Positions 15,462-23,197 of a stretch of DNA of 64,000 bases are shown here, one piece after another. Both the position numbers and the translations under genes were made by a program. Every line of letters starts with the position of its first letter. Within the stretch, counting starts at the first letter, position 1. Source of the stretch: CAZLMG01 sp964560765 (GTDB lineage Bacteria; Bdellovibrionota_B; Oligoflexia; Oligoflexales; CAZLMG01); contig CAZLMG010000018.1 in the NCBI GenBank assembly GCA_964560765.1, positions 21,328 through 85,327 on the forward strand, given 5' to 3'. A model generated the notes under the pieces. That model was given only the letters and a program-made list of their open reading frames with translations. It did no database searches and was not told where the DNA came from.

Positions 15462-17693
15462 CTAGGTGCGCAGCCGACCGCCGGTGGCCAGCAGCGTGAC
15501 GATGAATGAGTTGATCGGCATCAAGACGGCGGCGATGACGGGACTGATCCAGCCCAGCCCGGCAGCACCGACGGCGATGAGATTGTAGGTCGCGGCAAAG
15601 GCAAAGCAGCGGCGAATGCGTTTGTTTAGCTGTTGGCTGATGGCGAAGGCTTCATCGACGAGCAGCAGATTGGGCGAAGTTAAACAGATATCCGACGATT
15701 CCTTGCATGATTCCGTAGCGCCAAAGGCGGCAATGCCCAGGCGGGCCTTGGCCATGGCTAGGGAATCGTTGTGGCCGTTGCCGACCATGGCGGATATATC
15801 CCGTTCGGGAGCAACTCGCAGCGCCTTGGCGGTCGGTGTCAGTCCGCCCACCGCCGCAGCAGCGGGGATGTGCAGCTCCGTCGCTAGACGCTGGCTGCGT
15901 GCATCTTGATCGCCGCTCAGCAAACTGACCTGGAGTCCGCGCTGCTGCAATCGGTCCATGAGTTCGCGGGCTTCCGGGAGGGGGCGGTCGGAAAGAGAAA
16001 AACTGGCAAGCAACTGACCATTGGCAACGAGTACCACGGGTGCGGCCTGTTGTACTTGGCAAAAACTAGGTCGACCCAGTCGAAAATGGTGTCCCTGCCA
16101 CTTCCATTCCAAGCCCATGCCAAGTTCTTCATGGATCGAATCTGGGGTTGGCGCCGGCGATGTTGATTCGCTTTGACTCAACTGGGCATTTGCCCATTCG
16201 GCCACGGCCTGCGGGACATGATGGCGACTAAACTGCGGCAGCAACGCCAGAAGCTGTAAAACATCGGAGCGGCAGTGGCCTAGGCTTTCGATCGCCCCCT
16301 GCTCCAAGTTCACGTGCTCGACATGGGTGGCGCCGGTGGTCAGCGTTCCCGTTTTATCAAATGCCACGTGCCGAACGCGTGCCAAATCCTCGAGCGCGGT
16401 TTGGCTGCGAAAGGCGATACCGCGCCGCAGCCCTCGCGCCGCCAAAACCGACATGGCGAGAGGTGCCGCAAATCCAAAAGTGCAGGGACATGCCACCAGC
16501 AGCGCAGCGACCCCGCGCCGTATGGCCTCGGCGGGCGCAATTTGCCACGCAAAGGCCACAATAATCGTAGTAAGAACTAAGGTCGCTGGCAAAAACCAGG
16601 TCGAAATGCGATCTGCAAACTGCACATAGCGGCCCTTTTCCGAGAGTAGCCGGCGGGTCGCTTCTCCCAAGCGGGCGATATAGCTTTCGGCTCCCGATTC
16701 CTGTGCCTCTAGCACGAGGGCCGCAGATTGGACGATGGCACCGGCTTTGAGCAGGGAGCCTGGATGGGCGACGAGCGTGTCCGGTTCACCTGTGAGGGCT
16801 TCGTAAGTAATCTCGCTGCTACCTTCGAGGACGCGCGCTTTTACCATCAGTGCATCGCCCGGCAGTAAGCGCAGGCGGTCGCCCGGAGCTAGCTCGGCGG
16901 CGCGTTTGATGACGCCGCCCTTCTCGGTCAGCACGTTGACGTAGGCTCCAACTGCTGCAAGGCTGGCTTGGATTCGCTCCTCGGCTTGCCGCATGACCTT
17001 TGCTTGAAAGTAGCGGCCCGTAAGCAATAAGCCAACGATCGCCGTCGCCGAGTCAAAGTACACCTCGCCGGCGCCGATGATGGTGCTGAAGGCCGAAAGT
17101 CCATAGGCGGCAATGATGGCGAGTACGATCGGAAGATCAATGACGATACGGCGACGTTTCAGCCCATGGATAATGTTTTGATAGAAAGGCGCGGCACCAT
17201 AGGTGACCGCAATGGTGGCCATGGCGAACGATAGCCATCGGAAGTATTGCCTAATTTCATCTTCCATGCTGCCAGTCACGTCCGTGTACTCGGCGACGGC
17301 AAGCAGCATGACATTGGAAACCAGTGCCAGCGATACGGCGAGGCGAATCAATTCGGATCGCGCTGCCTTCACATCTCGGCCGGTGATCAATTGGGCCGCA
17401 AATCCAGCCTGCTGCATGCTTGCTTGAATGGATGACAACTTTACTAGCGTTGGTTGAAAGCTGACCTCTACTTCTTTGTCGGCGACACTCACCCGAACAT
17501 TGGTTTCCCCGACGATGGGTGACAAATTATCCGTAATCTTGCGCGCGCAGCGCATACAGCGAATGCCTGGCACAGAAAAGCGAGCGACATGCAAACCGCG
17601 AACGCTGCGCGTTAAGGTGTGCGACTGCAGATGGGGATCGTCTAAAACAGCGTTGACGCTGCTAAGACCAAGCAGAGCGGATGTGGGGGTCAT
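15462..17693 (-). CDS. ccoI: Copper-exporting P1B-type ATPase for cbb3 oxidase assembly (CcoI/FixI)
   Basis: 743 residues when started at ATG 17693; an in-frame start at 17789 would add a non-conserved N-terminus. The N-terminal heavy-metal domain has GIRCMRCARK (CxxC, residues 46-49). Membrane helices follow, then the actuator motif ALTGEPD, the metal-binding helix motif ACPCTFGFAAP, the phosphorylation site FDKTGTLTTG and the hinge GNGHNDSLAMA. CcoI pumps copper across the inner membrane for oxidase metallation. It heads the operon ccoI-ccoS-ccoNO-ccoQ-ccoP-ccoG, and a sigma-54-type promoter lies 48-64 bases upstream. Confidence 0.93.
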   Translation of the reverse strand: MTPTSALLGLSSVNAVLDDPHLQSHTLTRSVRGLHVARFSVPGIRCMRCARKITDNLSPIVGETNVRVSVADKEVEVSFQPTLVKLSSIQASMQQAGFAAQLITGRDVKAARSELIRLAVSLALVSNVMLLAVAEYTDVTGSMEDEIRQYFRWLSFAMATIAVTYGAAPFYQNIIHGLKRRRIVIDLPIVLAIIAAYGLSAFSTIIGAGEVYFDSATAIVGLLLTGRYFQAKVMRQAEERIQASLAAVGAYVNVLTEKGGVIKRAAELAPGDRLRLLPGDALMVKARVLEGSSEITYEALTGEPDTLVAHPGSLLKAGAIVQSAALVLEAQESGAESYIARLGEATRRLLSEKGRYVQFADRISTWFLPATLVLTTIIVAFAWQIAPAEAIRRGVAALLVACPCTFGFAAPLAMSVLAARGLRRGIAFRSQTALEDLARVRHVAFDKTGTLTTGATHVEHVNLEQGAIESLGHCRSDVLQLLALLPQFSRHHVPQAVAEWANAQLSQSESTSPAPTPDSIHEELGMGLEWKWQGHHFRLGRPSFCQVQQAAPVVLVANGQLLASFSLSDRPLPEARELMDRLQQRGLQVSLLSGDQDARSQRLATELHIPAAAAVGGLTPTAKALRVAPERDISAMVGNGHNDSLAMAKARLGIAAFGATESCKESSDICLTSPNLLLVDEAFAISQQLNKRIRRCFAFAATYNLIAVGAAGLGWISPVIAAVLMPINSFIVTLLATGGRLRT

Positions 17694-17740
17694 TGCCTCG
17701 CCATGTTTCCTTGATGCAAAAAAATATGAGGCCGCACCTC

Positions 17741-17757
17741 TGCAGCTGCCGTGCCAA
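17741..17757 (-). promoter_or_regulatory. Sigma-54-type promoter of the cco operon
   Basis: Read leftward TTGGCACGGCAGCTGCA: the -24 element TTGGCACG is perfect, the -12 element CTGCA has one mismatch and GG/GC are 10 bases apart. Predicted start near 17730, about 37 bases before ccoI. A 16-base palindrome at 17891-17906 lies about 140 bases upstream, where an activator would bind. No FNR-type TTGAT-N4-ATCAA box was seen. Confidence 0.6.
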
Positions 17758-17890
17758 TTCAGTGGCCAGATGAAAGAACCATTAAACACTGATAACTATA
17801 TGAAAGTACAAGTTTTTATGGAGGATAAAAATAGCTCATGGGCGCGTATCCACAGGGCGATGCAGCAAGTGCCACAGCATTGAACCGAGA

Positions 17891-17906
17891 TGCGGCAATT
17901 GCCGCA
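17891..17906. promoter_or_regulatory. 16-base perfect palindrome, candidate activator or repressor site
   Basis: TGCGGCAATTGCCGCA is self-complementary over its full length. It lies about 140 bases upstream of the cco promoter and about 105 bases upstream of the divergent gene at 18010, a suitable distance for an enhancer-binding protein acting on sigma-54. The binding protein is unknown. Confidence 0.45.
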
Positions 17907-18009
17907 GGCGGGAATTGCCATTGCCGTGCCCCATGCGGCGTGCTATCGAGCGCCCGGAATCGCGGCCCTTGGGTGGTCATGAGCAATCAAATGTTTGGGA
18001 GGCCGGAGT

Positions 18010-18822
18010 ATGAATCGCATTTTGACTCGAATCGCCTGGATGGCGGTAGGACTTTCTGGTGTGGCACAAGCCGCCGAGTTGCGCAGTGCCAGTCTCCGCG
18101 CGGAAGTCTGCGATGCCGTCCAGGACTATACCTTTCGTGGCGAACCAGTGCCGCTGACGATCGACATCCGAAGTTGCACCACCGAAGCCAAGATGGACGT
18201 CAAGAAGCAAGACGCAGTCTCCTATCAAGGTGAACCCCTTAAGTTGACGCTCGGCGACCAAGTCGTTCTTTCGCTGAAAAAGGGCGACCTTTGGCTGACG
18301 CGCCTTGTTGTGGAGTTCACGTTGCAAGGGCAAGTCTGCAACGTCGATATTGAGCGGGCATTCCCCAGCTTTAGCGCAGGTAACGGCAGCCTGCGGTTCA
18401 ACAGCTTGAGCTGGAAGTCACGGGCTACCACCTGTGAAAGTTCAGCTAGCAACGAACTGCGTCGTGTTGGACCTGGCGACAAGAATCTAAAAGTCATCCG
18501 ACCCAGCGCCGTGCCAGCAGCCGTTCGCAAGCAAATGGGTGGCTACGATCTTGTTCCGCTCATCGGTTACGATGGTTACTACGGTTTTCTCGAGTCAACA
18601 ACGGCCAAGGTTTTGAATAACGTTGGCAAAGTCATTGGCTATATGGAAGTCCATCTCTACTCCTACTCCGAAGATCCGGAAGTGCATTATTGGGTATTTG
18701 TGTATGACACCAAAGGATTCCTGGTAGAAGTTCCCCAGTCAGCACATACGACTCTCGGCGACGACTTTATTTTCAAAGGATCAACCCGCCGGTTGCTGGA
18801 AACAGGCAATCCCGAAGAATAG
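18010..18822 (+). CDS. Exported protein of unknown function
   Basis: 270 residues from ATG 18010, preceded by GGAG. The signal peptide ends GVAQA-AELR. The mature protein is beta-rich and has several cysteines (AEVCDAV, RSCTTEA, GQVCNVD, TTCESS) that could pair in the periplasm. The second half contains an aromatic-rich stretch (GYDGYYGFLE, YSEDPEVHYWVFVYDTKG). I recognise no family. It stands alone, divergent from the cco operon. Confidence 0.78.
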   Translation: MNRILTRIAWMAVGLSGVAQAAELRSASLRAEVCDAVQDYTFRGEPVPLTIDIRSCTTEAKMDVKKQDAVSYQGEPLKLTLGDQVVLSLKKGDLWLTRLVVEFTLQGQVCNVDIERAFPSFSAGNGSLRFNSLSWKSRATTCESSASNELRRVGPGDKNLKVIRPSAVPAAVRKQMGGYDLVPLIGYDGYYGFLESTTAKVLNNVGKVIGYMEVHLYSYSEDPEVHYWVFVYDTKGFLVEVPQSAHTTLGDDFIFKGSTRRLLETGNPEE

Positions 18823-18844
18823 CTGGTTCCTTTTGCAAACAAAA

Positions 18845-18868
18845 CGGCTGGTCGCCTCCGACCAGCCG
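18845..18868 (-). terminator. Rho-independent terminator
   Basis: Arms CGGCTGGTC and GACCAGCCG form a 9-base stem with a 6-base loop. On the leftward strand they are followed by TTTTGTTT, so this terminates the small gene at 18895-19179. On the rightward strand there is no U tract. Confidence 0.8.
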
Positions 18869-18894
18869 ATGAATACCCTTGAAAACCTAATTGA

Positions 18895-19179
18895 CTAAGC
18901 AGACTTCGGCAATGTACGGCCGACGTTAGCGCTAGGCTTGCGGAAGGCTGCAACACACTGTTTATGCCAATTGTGCGCGACAGCGGCCTTGTAGGACGAT
19001 GGTGCGCCAGCTTGCCACTCCGCATCCGTGCTGAATCGACGAGCGAACTTCAGGCAGCGCTCTAGTGACCAGGCTTGCTTTTTGCGCTTATCTTTGGCTC
19101 CGGGGCCTGTCTCAACGACACTTTCGGTGGCCTCAGTAGCGGCGGCCTTTGGAGCCTTCTCTTTCTTATTCTCCGACAT
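18895..19179 (-). CDS. Small basic protein of unknown function
   Basis: 94 residues from ATG 19179, which has GGGAG 8 bases upstream. The N-terminal 35 residues are Lys/Glu/Ala-rich and probably disordered. The rest has a compact pattern (SLERCLKFARRF, EWQAGAPSSYKAAVAHNW, HKQC) with a Trp, Cys and SYKAA core. It resembles, loosely, a short helical module found in some phage and DNA-binding proteins. Nucleic-acid binding is therefore possible but unproven. It is a single gene with its own terminator. Confidence 0.75.
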   Translation of the reverse strand: MSENKKEKAPKAAATEATESVVETGPGAKDKRKKQAWSLERCLKFARRFSTDAEWQAGAPSSYKAAVAHNWHKQCVAAFRKPSANVGRTLPKSA

Positions 19180-19320
19180 AGGAAAATCTCCCAAATGGTT
19201 ATACGTGGTGTGACGCGCTGAGAGACATATCGGAGCGGTCGGCGCTGGATTTACAGGTTTTGTTTGGGCGAAGTAGTAAAGAGGAGTGGAATGGGCAGAG
19301 GTTTGGCTTGGATATTTTTC

Positions 19321-20457
19321 TTAGAGCGCATCGCAGGTTGTGGCGTCATAGACGGGCATCCGGATTTCGATGCGGTTGCCCCCGGAAGCGGACTGCAGCA
19401 CCTCGGACTTGGTCAACCGTGCCAACTTTAGCAGTCGCTGCGCGTGCCCGCGGCCCTTCTCCGCGCTTTTGGTCGCCGCCATGAGAACTTCCTGCAAGGC
19501 GGGATCCAAATCGGTAGCATCCCAACCTTCGCTGAGGGCCAGCGCCGAATCTTCCGTTAGCAACAGTGGCTGAAAGAAAAGGATCCGGTCAGGTGGCGGA
19601 TCCTTGCTCGGTACTCCGGCATTCTTCAGCGCCTCGGCGCTTAGCTGCTCTTTGATCAGCAAATCTAAATCCACCGACTCCTTGTTTTGACAGGTTTGCT
19701 CAGCCTTGCTGTCGGTGCAGAAAAACAATCCGGCAAGAGTTGGTTGTGCAGGGCGGGGCACGGTAAAGAGCAGATCGTAACCCTGTTCGATTTGCGCAAC
19801 GGTTATGGCGCGACTCTGCGGCAAAAAGCTGCTGGTATCGAAAGCTTCGATGGTGGCGACGAGATGAGCTCGCCCTTGGCGTTGGAGTTCGCGGCGCATA
19901 ATGTCGAGGTCACCGTAAGAACAGCGTCGCCAAGGCTCCAGGTGAAAGTCGAGGTAGGCATCGCTACCACTGGCAAAAAGTGGGAAGCGTTGCATACGCG
20001 CAGCACTCAGAGCTTGCCGCATACTGTTGTCGGCCTGCAGACTGTCCCATCCCCACCCAGGCGTAACACGCGTGGCCTGCCATTGTTTCAAGAATCCAGA
20101 TTTTGTTGCAGTACCATCCGAGATTTCGTTGGGGCGATTGGCATTTTGCAGTCCGTCAGCGACAACGTCGTCACTTTGTTTATTGGGCGCTTCCTCCGCA
20201 TCCTGGCTCACGGCGTTGACGCCTAGGGTGGGCAGGTTGCGACCGCTTCGATAATGATTCATTTTCGTGCTATGATCAGCCGAAGCAGCTATCTCGGACA
20301 GATCCGTTTGAGCGTCCTGCCCAGAATCGGAAGCCGGCTGCAACCACCAAACCAAGGCCGCAATCGCAATCACAAGGATGGCGCCGGCGAAAAACTTTCC
20401 AAATGCACTATGGGTTGTCGCCGGCACATTCAACTCCATTCTAGCTGCGGCACGCAT
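19321..20457 (-). CDS. Membrane-anchored periplasmic protein of unknown function
   Basis: 378 residues. One uncleaved membrane helix near the N-terminus (FFAGAILVIAIAALVWWL, about residues 22-39) is followed by a low-complexity Asp/Ser/Asn linker to about residue 125. A globular domain then contains LEPWRRCSYGDLDIMRRELQ and the paired cysteines FFCTDSKAEQTC. No enzyme motif is recognised. An ATG at 20439 is an alternative start; neither has a convincing ribosome binding site. Confidence 0.72.
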   Translation of the reverse strand: MRAAARMELNVPATTHSAFGKFFAGAILVIAIAALVWWLQPASDSGQDAQTDLSEIAASADHSTKMNHYRSGRNLPTLGVNAVSQDAEEAPNKQSDDVVADGLQNANRPNEISDGTATKSGFLKQWQATRVTPGWGWDSLQADNSMRQALSAARMQRFPLFASGSDAYLDFHLEPWRRCSYGDLDIMRRELQRQGRAHLVATIEAFDTSSFLPQSRAITVAQIEQGYDLLFTVPRPAQPTLAGLFFCTDSKAEQTCQNKESVDLDLLIKEQLSAEALKNAGVPSKDPPPDRILFFQPLLLTEDSALALSEGWDATDLDPALQEVLMAATKSAEKGRGHAQRLLKLARLTKSEVLQSASGGNRIEIRMPVYDATTCDAL

Positions 20458-20620
20458 GCAGAAAAATCATCATAGCATGGCCCGGCAATTTGCGTCTTTG
20501 CTGCCAAAATGTCCAACAGTTGTGGTATCCTGGCAAGGTTGATTGAGATGGCCTTTTTTTTGGCGGCGCCCGGTTCAGTGGGCGCTTGCTTTGGGATTTA
20601 CGCTTCCGAGGTTCTGTTCC

Positions 20621-22387
20621 ATGAATCAAAACATTTTGCCAGTAGCCCATCAGTTTTTTGCGCAGGTCGCGGCGACGCCCAGTCAGCACGCATTCCATTA
20701 CTGCGATCCAACCAACGGCCAATGGGTGGACATGACCTGGCGTACCTATGGCGATAACGTCGCTAAAGTCGCGGCTTGGCTACAAGCCCAAGGGATTGGC
20801 AAGGGTGATCGAGTTGCGATACTCTCGGGCAATTGCCCCGAATGGATCATGACCGATATCGCCATTCAGGCGGTCGGTGGCATTTGCGTGCCGATTTATG
20901 CGACATCTTCGGCGAAAGATGTGAGCTACATCTGCCAGCATGCAGACATAAAGCTGGTATTCGCAGACACGGCAAAGCGCACCGAAGTGCTGACGGATTG
21001 CCCGGTGGCGACCGTTGTCCTGTATCAGGATGCAGGTCCAAATGCCTTGACGCTGCGCACGAACACGCACACCTGGGCGCAAATTCTGCAATCGACAACA
21101 ACGCCGATCCCCCGTGCTGTTGATGTGCGGGATGACGATATTGCCACTCTCATTTATACGTCGGGGACGACCGGCAATCCCAAAGGTGTTATCCACACGG
21201 TGGGCACGGTCAAGGCGTGCGTCGCACCCGTGTTGGATGTGTTCCGTGAAGGAAAGCCGGCGGCCCCCGCGGATCGGTTGTTTTCTTTCTTGCCTCTGAG
21301 TCACGTTGCCGAACGCGTGCTGATTGCCTTGCTTTCCGTATACACCGGAACGGAGGTGGCCTTTGCCCGTGGCATCGATACCCTTTCCGAAGACTTGGTA
21401 CGCTGTCGACCCACGGTTCTGCTTTGCGTACCGCGCTTGTGGGAAAAGATCTTTGAAAAGATCCAGTCAGGGCTTCGGACCGCAAGTCCAGGCAAACGGG
21501 CGATATTCGGCTTGGCGAAGAACCTGGGCTCAATTCGCATTTCCGGCAATCGGGTTTATCGGGACCGAGATCAATGGATTTCAGCAAAGATCAGTGACGG
21601 ACTCGTTGGCAAGAAGTTGCGGGCTCGGCTTGGGCTCGATCGCACGCGCATGCTGTTGACCGGATCAGCTCCAACTCGTCCGGACGTGATGCGATTTTTT
21701 GCATCCTTTGGCCTCATGATTCGGGAAGTCTATGGCCTTACGGAGAATCTTTGTCTTGGCGTACTCAATGATCACTCCAGTGTGGTGATCGGAAGCTGTG
21801 GCAAACTCTTTCACGGTGGCGAGATGCAAATTGCCGCAGACGGTGAAATCTGCTTCCGCGCCCCTTGGAACTTCAAGGGCTATTACAAGAACGAGGAAGC
21901 GACCCGAGATTCGATCAACAAAGACGGTTGGTTTATGACCGGTGACTTGGGACAGGTTGACGACCAAGGTTATCTACGCATCGTCGGGCGCAAGAAAGAG
22001 CTGCTGAAAACATCCGGTGGCAAGTATGTAGCACCGGTCCCTATCGAGGATTTACTGAAGGCGAATCCCATCATCGCCGATGCTATGGTGGTCGGCGACA
22101 ACCGAAAGTACTGCGTGGCCCTGATTTCGCTAGATCCCGAGCATGTGAACTCCCAACCAGAGCTGGATGTAACGAAAGAGCTCGGTAAATTCTTGGAGGA
22201 GGTCAACGCCCAGTTGGCAAGCTATGAGTCGATCAAGCGGTTAGGGATTATGCGTGCTGCCTTTTCGGTAGAAGCTGGGACATTGACGCCAACACTCAAG
22301 CTGAAGCGCAAGGTTGCGTGTGAACAAAAGCAACAGTTCATTGAGAAAGTCTACGACGCGAATCAGCAAATTATCGTTGAATCATAG
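20621..22387 (+). CDS. Long-chain acyl-CoA synthetase (AMP-forming)
   Basis: 588 residues from ATG 20621, with GAGG about 10 bases upstream. Adenylate-forming motifs are intact: LIYTSGTTGNPKGVIHT (ATP loop), EVYGLTEN, GWFMTGDLGQVDDQGYLRI and the lysine segment GRKKELLKTSGGKYVAP. It activates fatty acids to acyl-CoA at the inner face of the membrane for beta-oxidation or lipid synthesis. Overall it resembles FadD15/FAA-type enzymes more than E. coli FadD. It is monocistronic, with a short inverted repeat after it (22512-22530). Confidence 0.93.
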   Translation: MNQNILPVAHQFFAQVAATPSQHAFHYCDPTNGQWVDMTWRTYGDNVAKVAAWLQAQGIGKGDRVAILSGNCPEWIMTDIAIQAVGGICVPIYATSSAKDVSYICQHADIKLVFADTAKRTEVLTDCPVATVVLYQDAGPNALTLRTNTHTWAQILQSTTTPIPRAVDVRDDDIATLIYTSGTTGNPKGVIHTVGTVKACVAPVLDVFREGKPAAPADRLFSFLPLSHVAERVLIALLSVYTGTEVAFARGIDTLSEDLVRCRPTVLLCVPRLWEKIFEKIQSGLRTASPGKRAIFGLAKNLGSIRISGNRVYRDRDQWISAKISDGLVGKKLRARLGLDRTRMLLTGSAPTRPDVMRFFASFGLMIREVYGLTENLCLGVLNDHSSVVIGSCGKLFHGGEMQIAADGEICFRAPWNFKGYYKNEEATRDSINKDGWFMTGDLGQVDDQGYLRIVGRKKELLKTSGGKYVAPVPIEDLLKANPIIADAMVVGDNRKYCVALISLDPEHVNSQPELDVTKELGKFLEEVNAQLASYESIKRLGIMRAAFSVEAGTLTPTLKLKRKVACEQKQQFIEKVYDANQQIIVES

Positions 22388-22511
22388 AAACGCGACCGGC
22401 GCCGCCTCCCTGGCAGCGCCGATACGCTTGCTTCCTTGCGCGAAGTATGCACGTTAGGTGGGATTCCGTTCCCTCCGCTCGTGCGGGCCTGGCTCCCTGC
22501 CTAGCCTGTCT

Positions 22512-22530
22512 CGAGACCATCCTGGTCTCG
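22512..22530. terminator. Inverted repeat after the acyl-CoA synthetase gene, weak terminator
   Basis: CGAGACCA and TGGTCTCG form an 8-base stem with a 3-base loop. No clear U tract follows on either strand (TCTCTATCC on the right), so termination is plausible rather than certain. It lies between convergent genes. Confidence 0.4.
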
Positions 22531-22567
22531 TCTCTATCCATCACCGGGGTGGGTGAATGACTTTGCC

Positions 22568-22861
22568 TTAACTGGCGATTTTCGTCAGTGCATGTGCCTG
22601 ATTCAATCGCTCTGAGTACAACCGCGGATTGATAATGAGAACGGGCTGCTCGCTACCATTGACAACCGGCCGCTCGACGACCTTAATCCAGTGATTGTCG
22701 CGGAGAATATCGAGTGCTGCGTCCACTAACTGTGGCTCTCCCAGCCCTGGAAAATTGATTTCATAAATGCGGCTAAGGAGTGAGCCGGTTCGAATACGAC
22801 CGTCCAAGATCAATGTTGCCAAGCGATGGGCCGCCAGTACTTCTTCCATAACTCCAACCAT
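22568..22861 (-). CDS. Small protein of unknown function, possible winged-helix fold
   Basis: 97 residues from ATG 22861. The strong GGGAGGA site upstream decides this start; longer in-frame versions up to 23050 lack one. The sequence begins MVGVMEEVLAAHRLATLILD, then ends a helix-turn region (LVDAALDILRDNHWIKVVER) with a strand-turn-strand (PVLIINPRLYSERL). This helix-helix-wing pattern is reminiscent of small transcription regulators, but I cannot assign a family. A 336-base region with dyads lies upstream. Confidence 0.7.
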   Translation of the reverse strand: MVGVMEEVLAAHRLATLILDGRIRTGSLLSRIYEINFPGLGEPQLVDAALDILRDNHWIKVVERPVVNGSEQPVLIINPRLYSERLNQAHALTKIAS

Positions 22862-23197
22862 CGTGTGGTTCCTCCCGGTCTGTTTCTCAGTGCTTTTGCC
22901 ATTACTGTTTGCAGATTTGGTGCCAAGGTCGCGAAACCACCTTGCTGGTGAATTTGTTGCAATCGGTACAGTTAGTTGCATGAAGCGGGAGGCACCTTCA
23001 GGGGTTCCGGCGGTATGTCCAAATGTCAAATGGTGTTGGAGCCTCGCCAAGGGGGTGAGGATGCAATATTTTGATATTGTTAAGAAAAGACAGGTGTTGA
23101 CGGCGCACCTGCCGTCGGAATATTGAGATTTTCCACCTTAAATCGGCAACCTACTGACTTTACATGGGAATCTAGCAGTCCTTGGGCCGCGCTTCCC
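22862..23197. other. Intergenic region with two dyads
   Basis: 336 bases upstream of the small gene at 22568-22861 and downstream of the macB-like gene. It contains CAATAT-TTTG-ATATTG at 23064-23079 and GACGGC-GCACCT-GCCGTC at 23099-23116, the latter overlapping CAGGTG/CACCTG (23091-23096, 23106-23111). These could be operators or a terminator-like structure. No coding signal was accepted here. Confidence 0.5.

Larger units (their letters stand above)
17694..18009. other. Divergent control region between ccoI and an exported protein gene
   Basis: 316 bases. Contents: the cco sigma-54-type promoter (17741-17757), an AT-rich stretch (about 17770-17835) and the perfect palindrome TGCGGCAATTGCCGCA (17891-17906). 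A rightward frame starting at 17838 has a GGAGGA site but runs out of frame through the following gene, so I treat it as spurious. Confidence 0.6.

Noticed and set aside
17694..18009. FNR/Anr box for the cco operon
   Set aside because: No TTGAT-N4-ATCAA-like sequence was found in the control region.
17838..18233. 131-codon rightward frame with a GGAGGA site before ccoI's divergent neighbour
   Set aside because: It runs out of frame through the exported protein gene at 18010 and its sequence has no structure; the ribosome-site match is likely chance.
20560..20600. GCGCCC/GGGCGC inverted repeat before the acyl-CoA synthetase
   Set aside because: The arms are only six bases in GC-rich DNA and sit inside a short leader; no U tract or conserved position gives it meaning.
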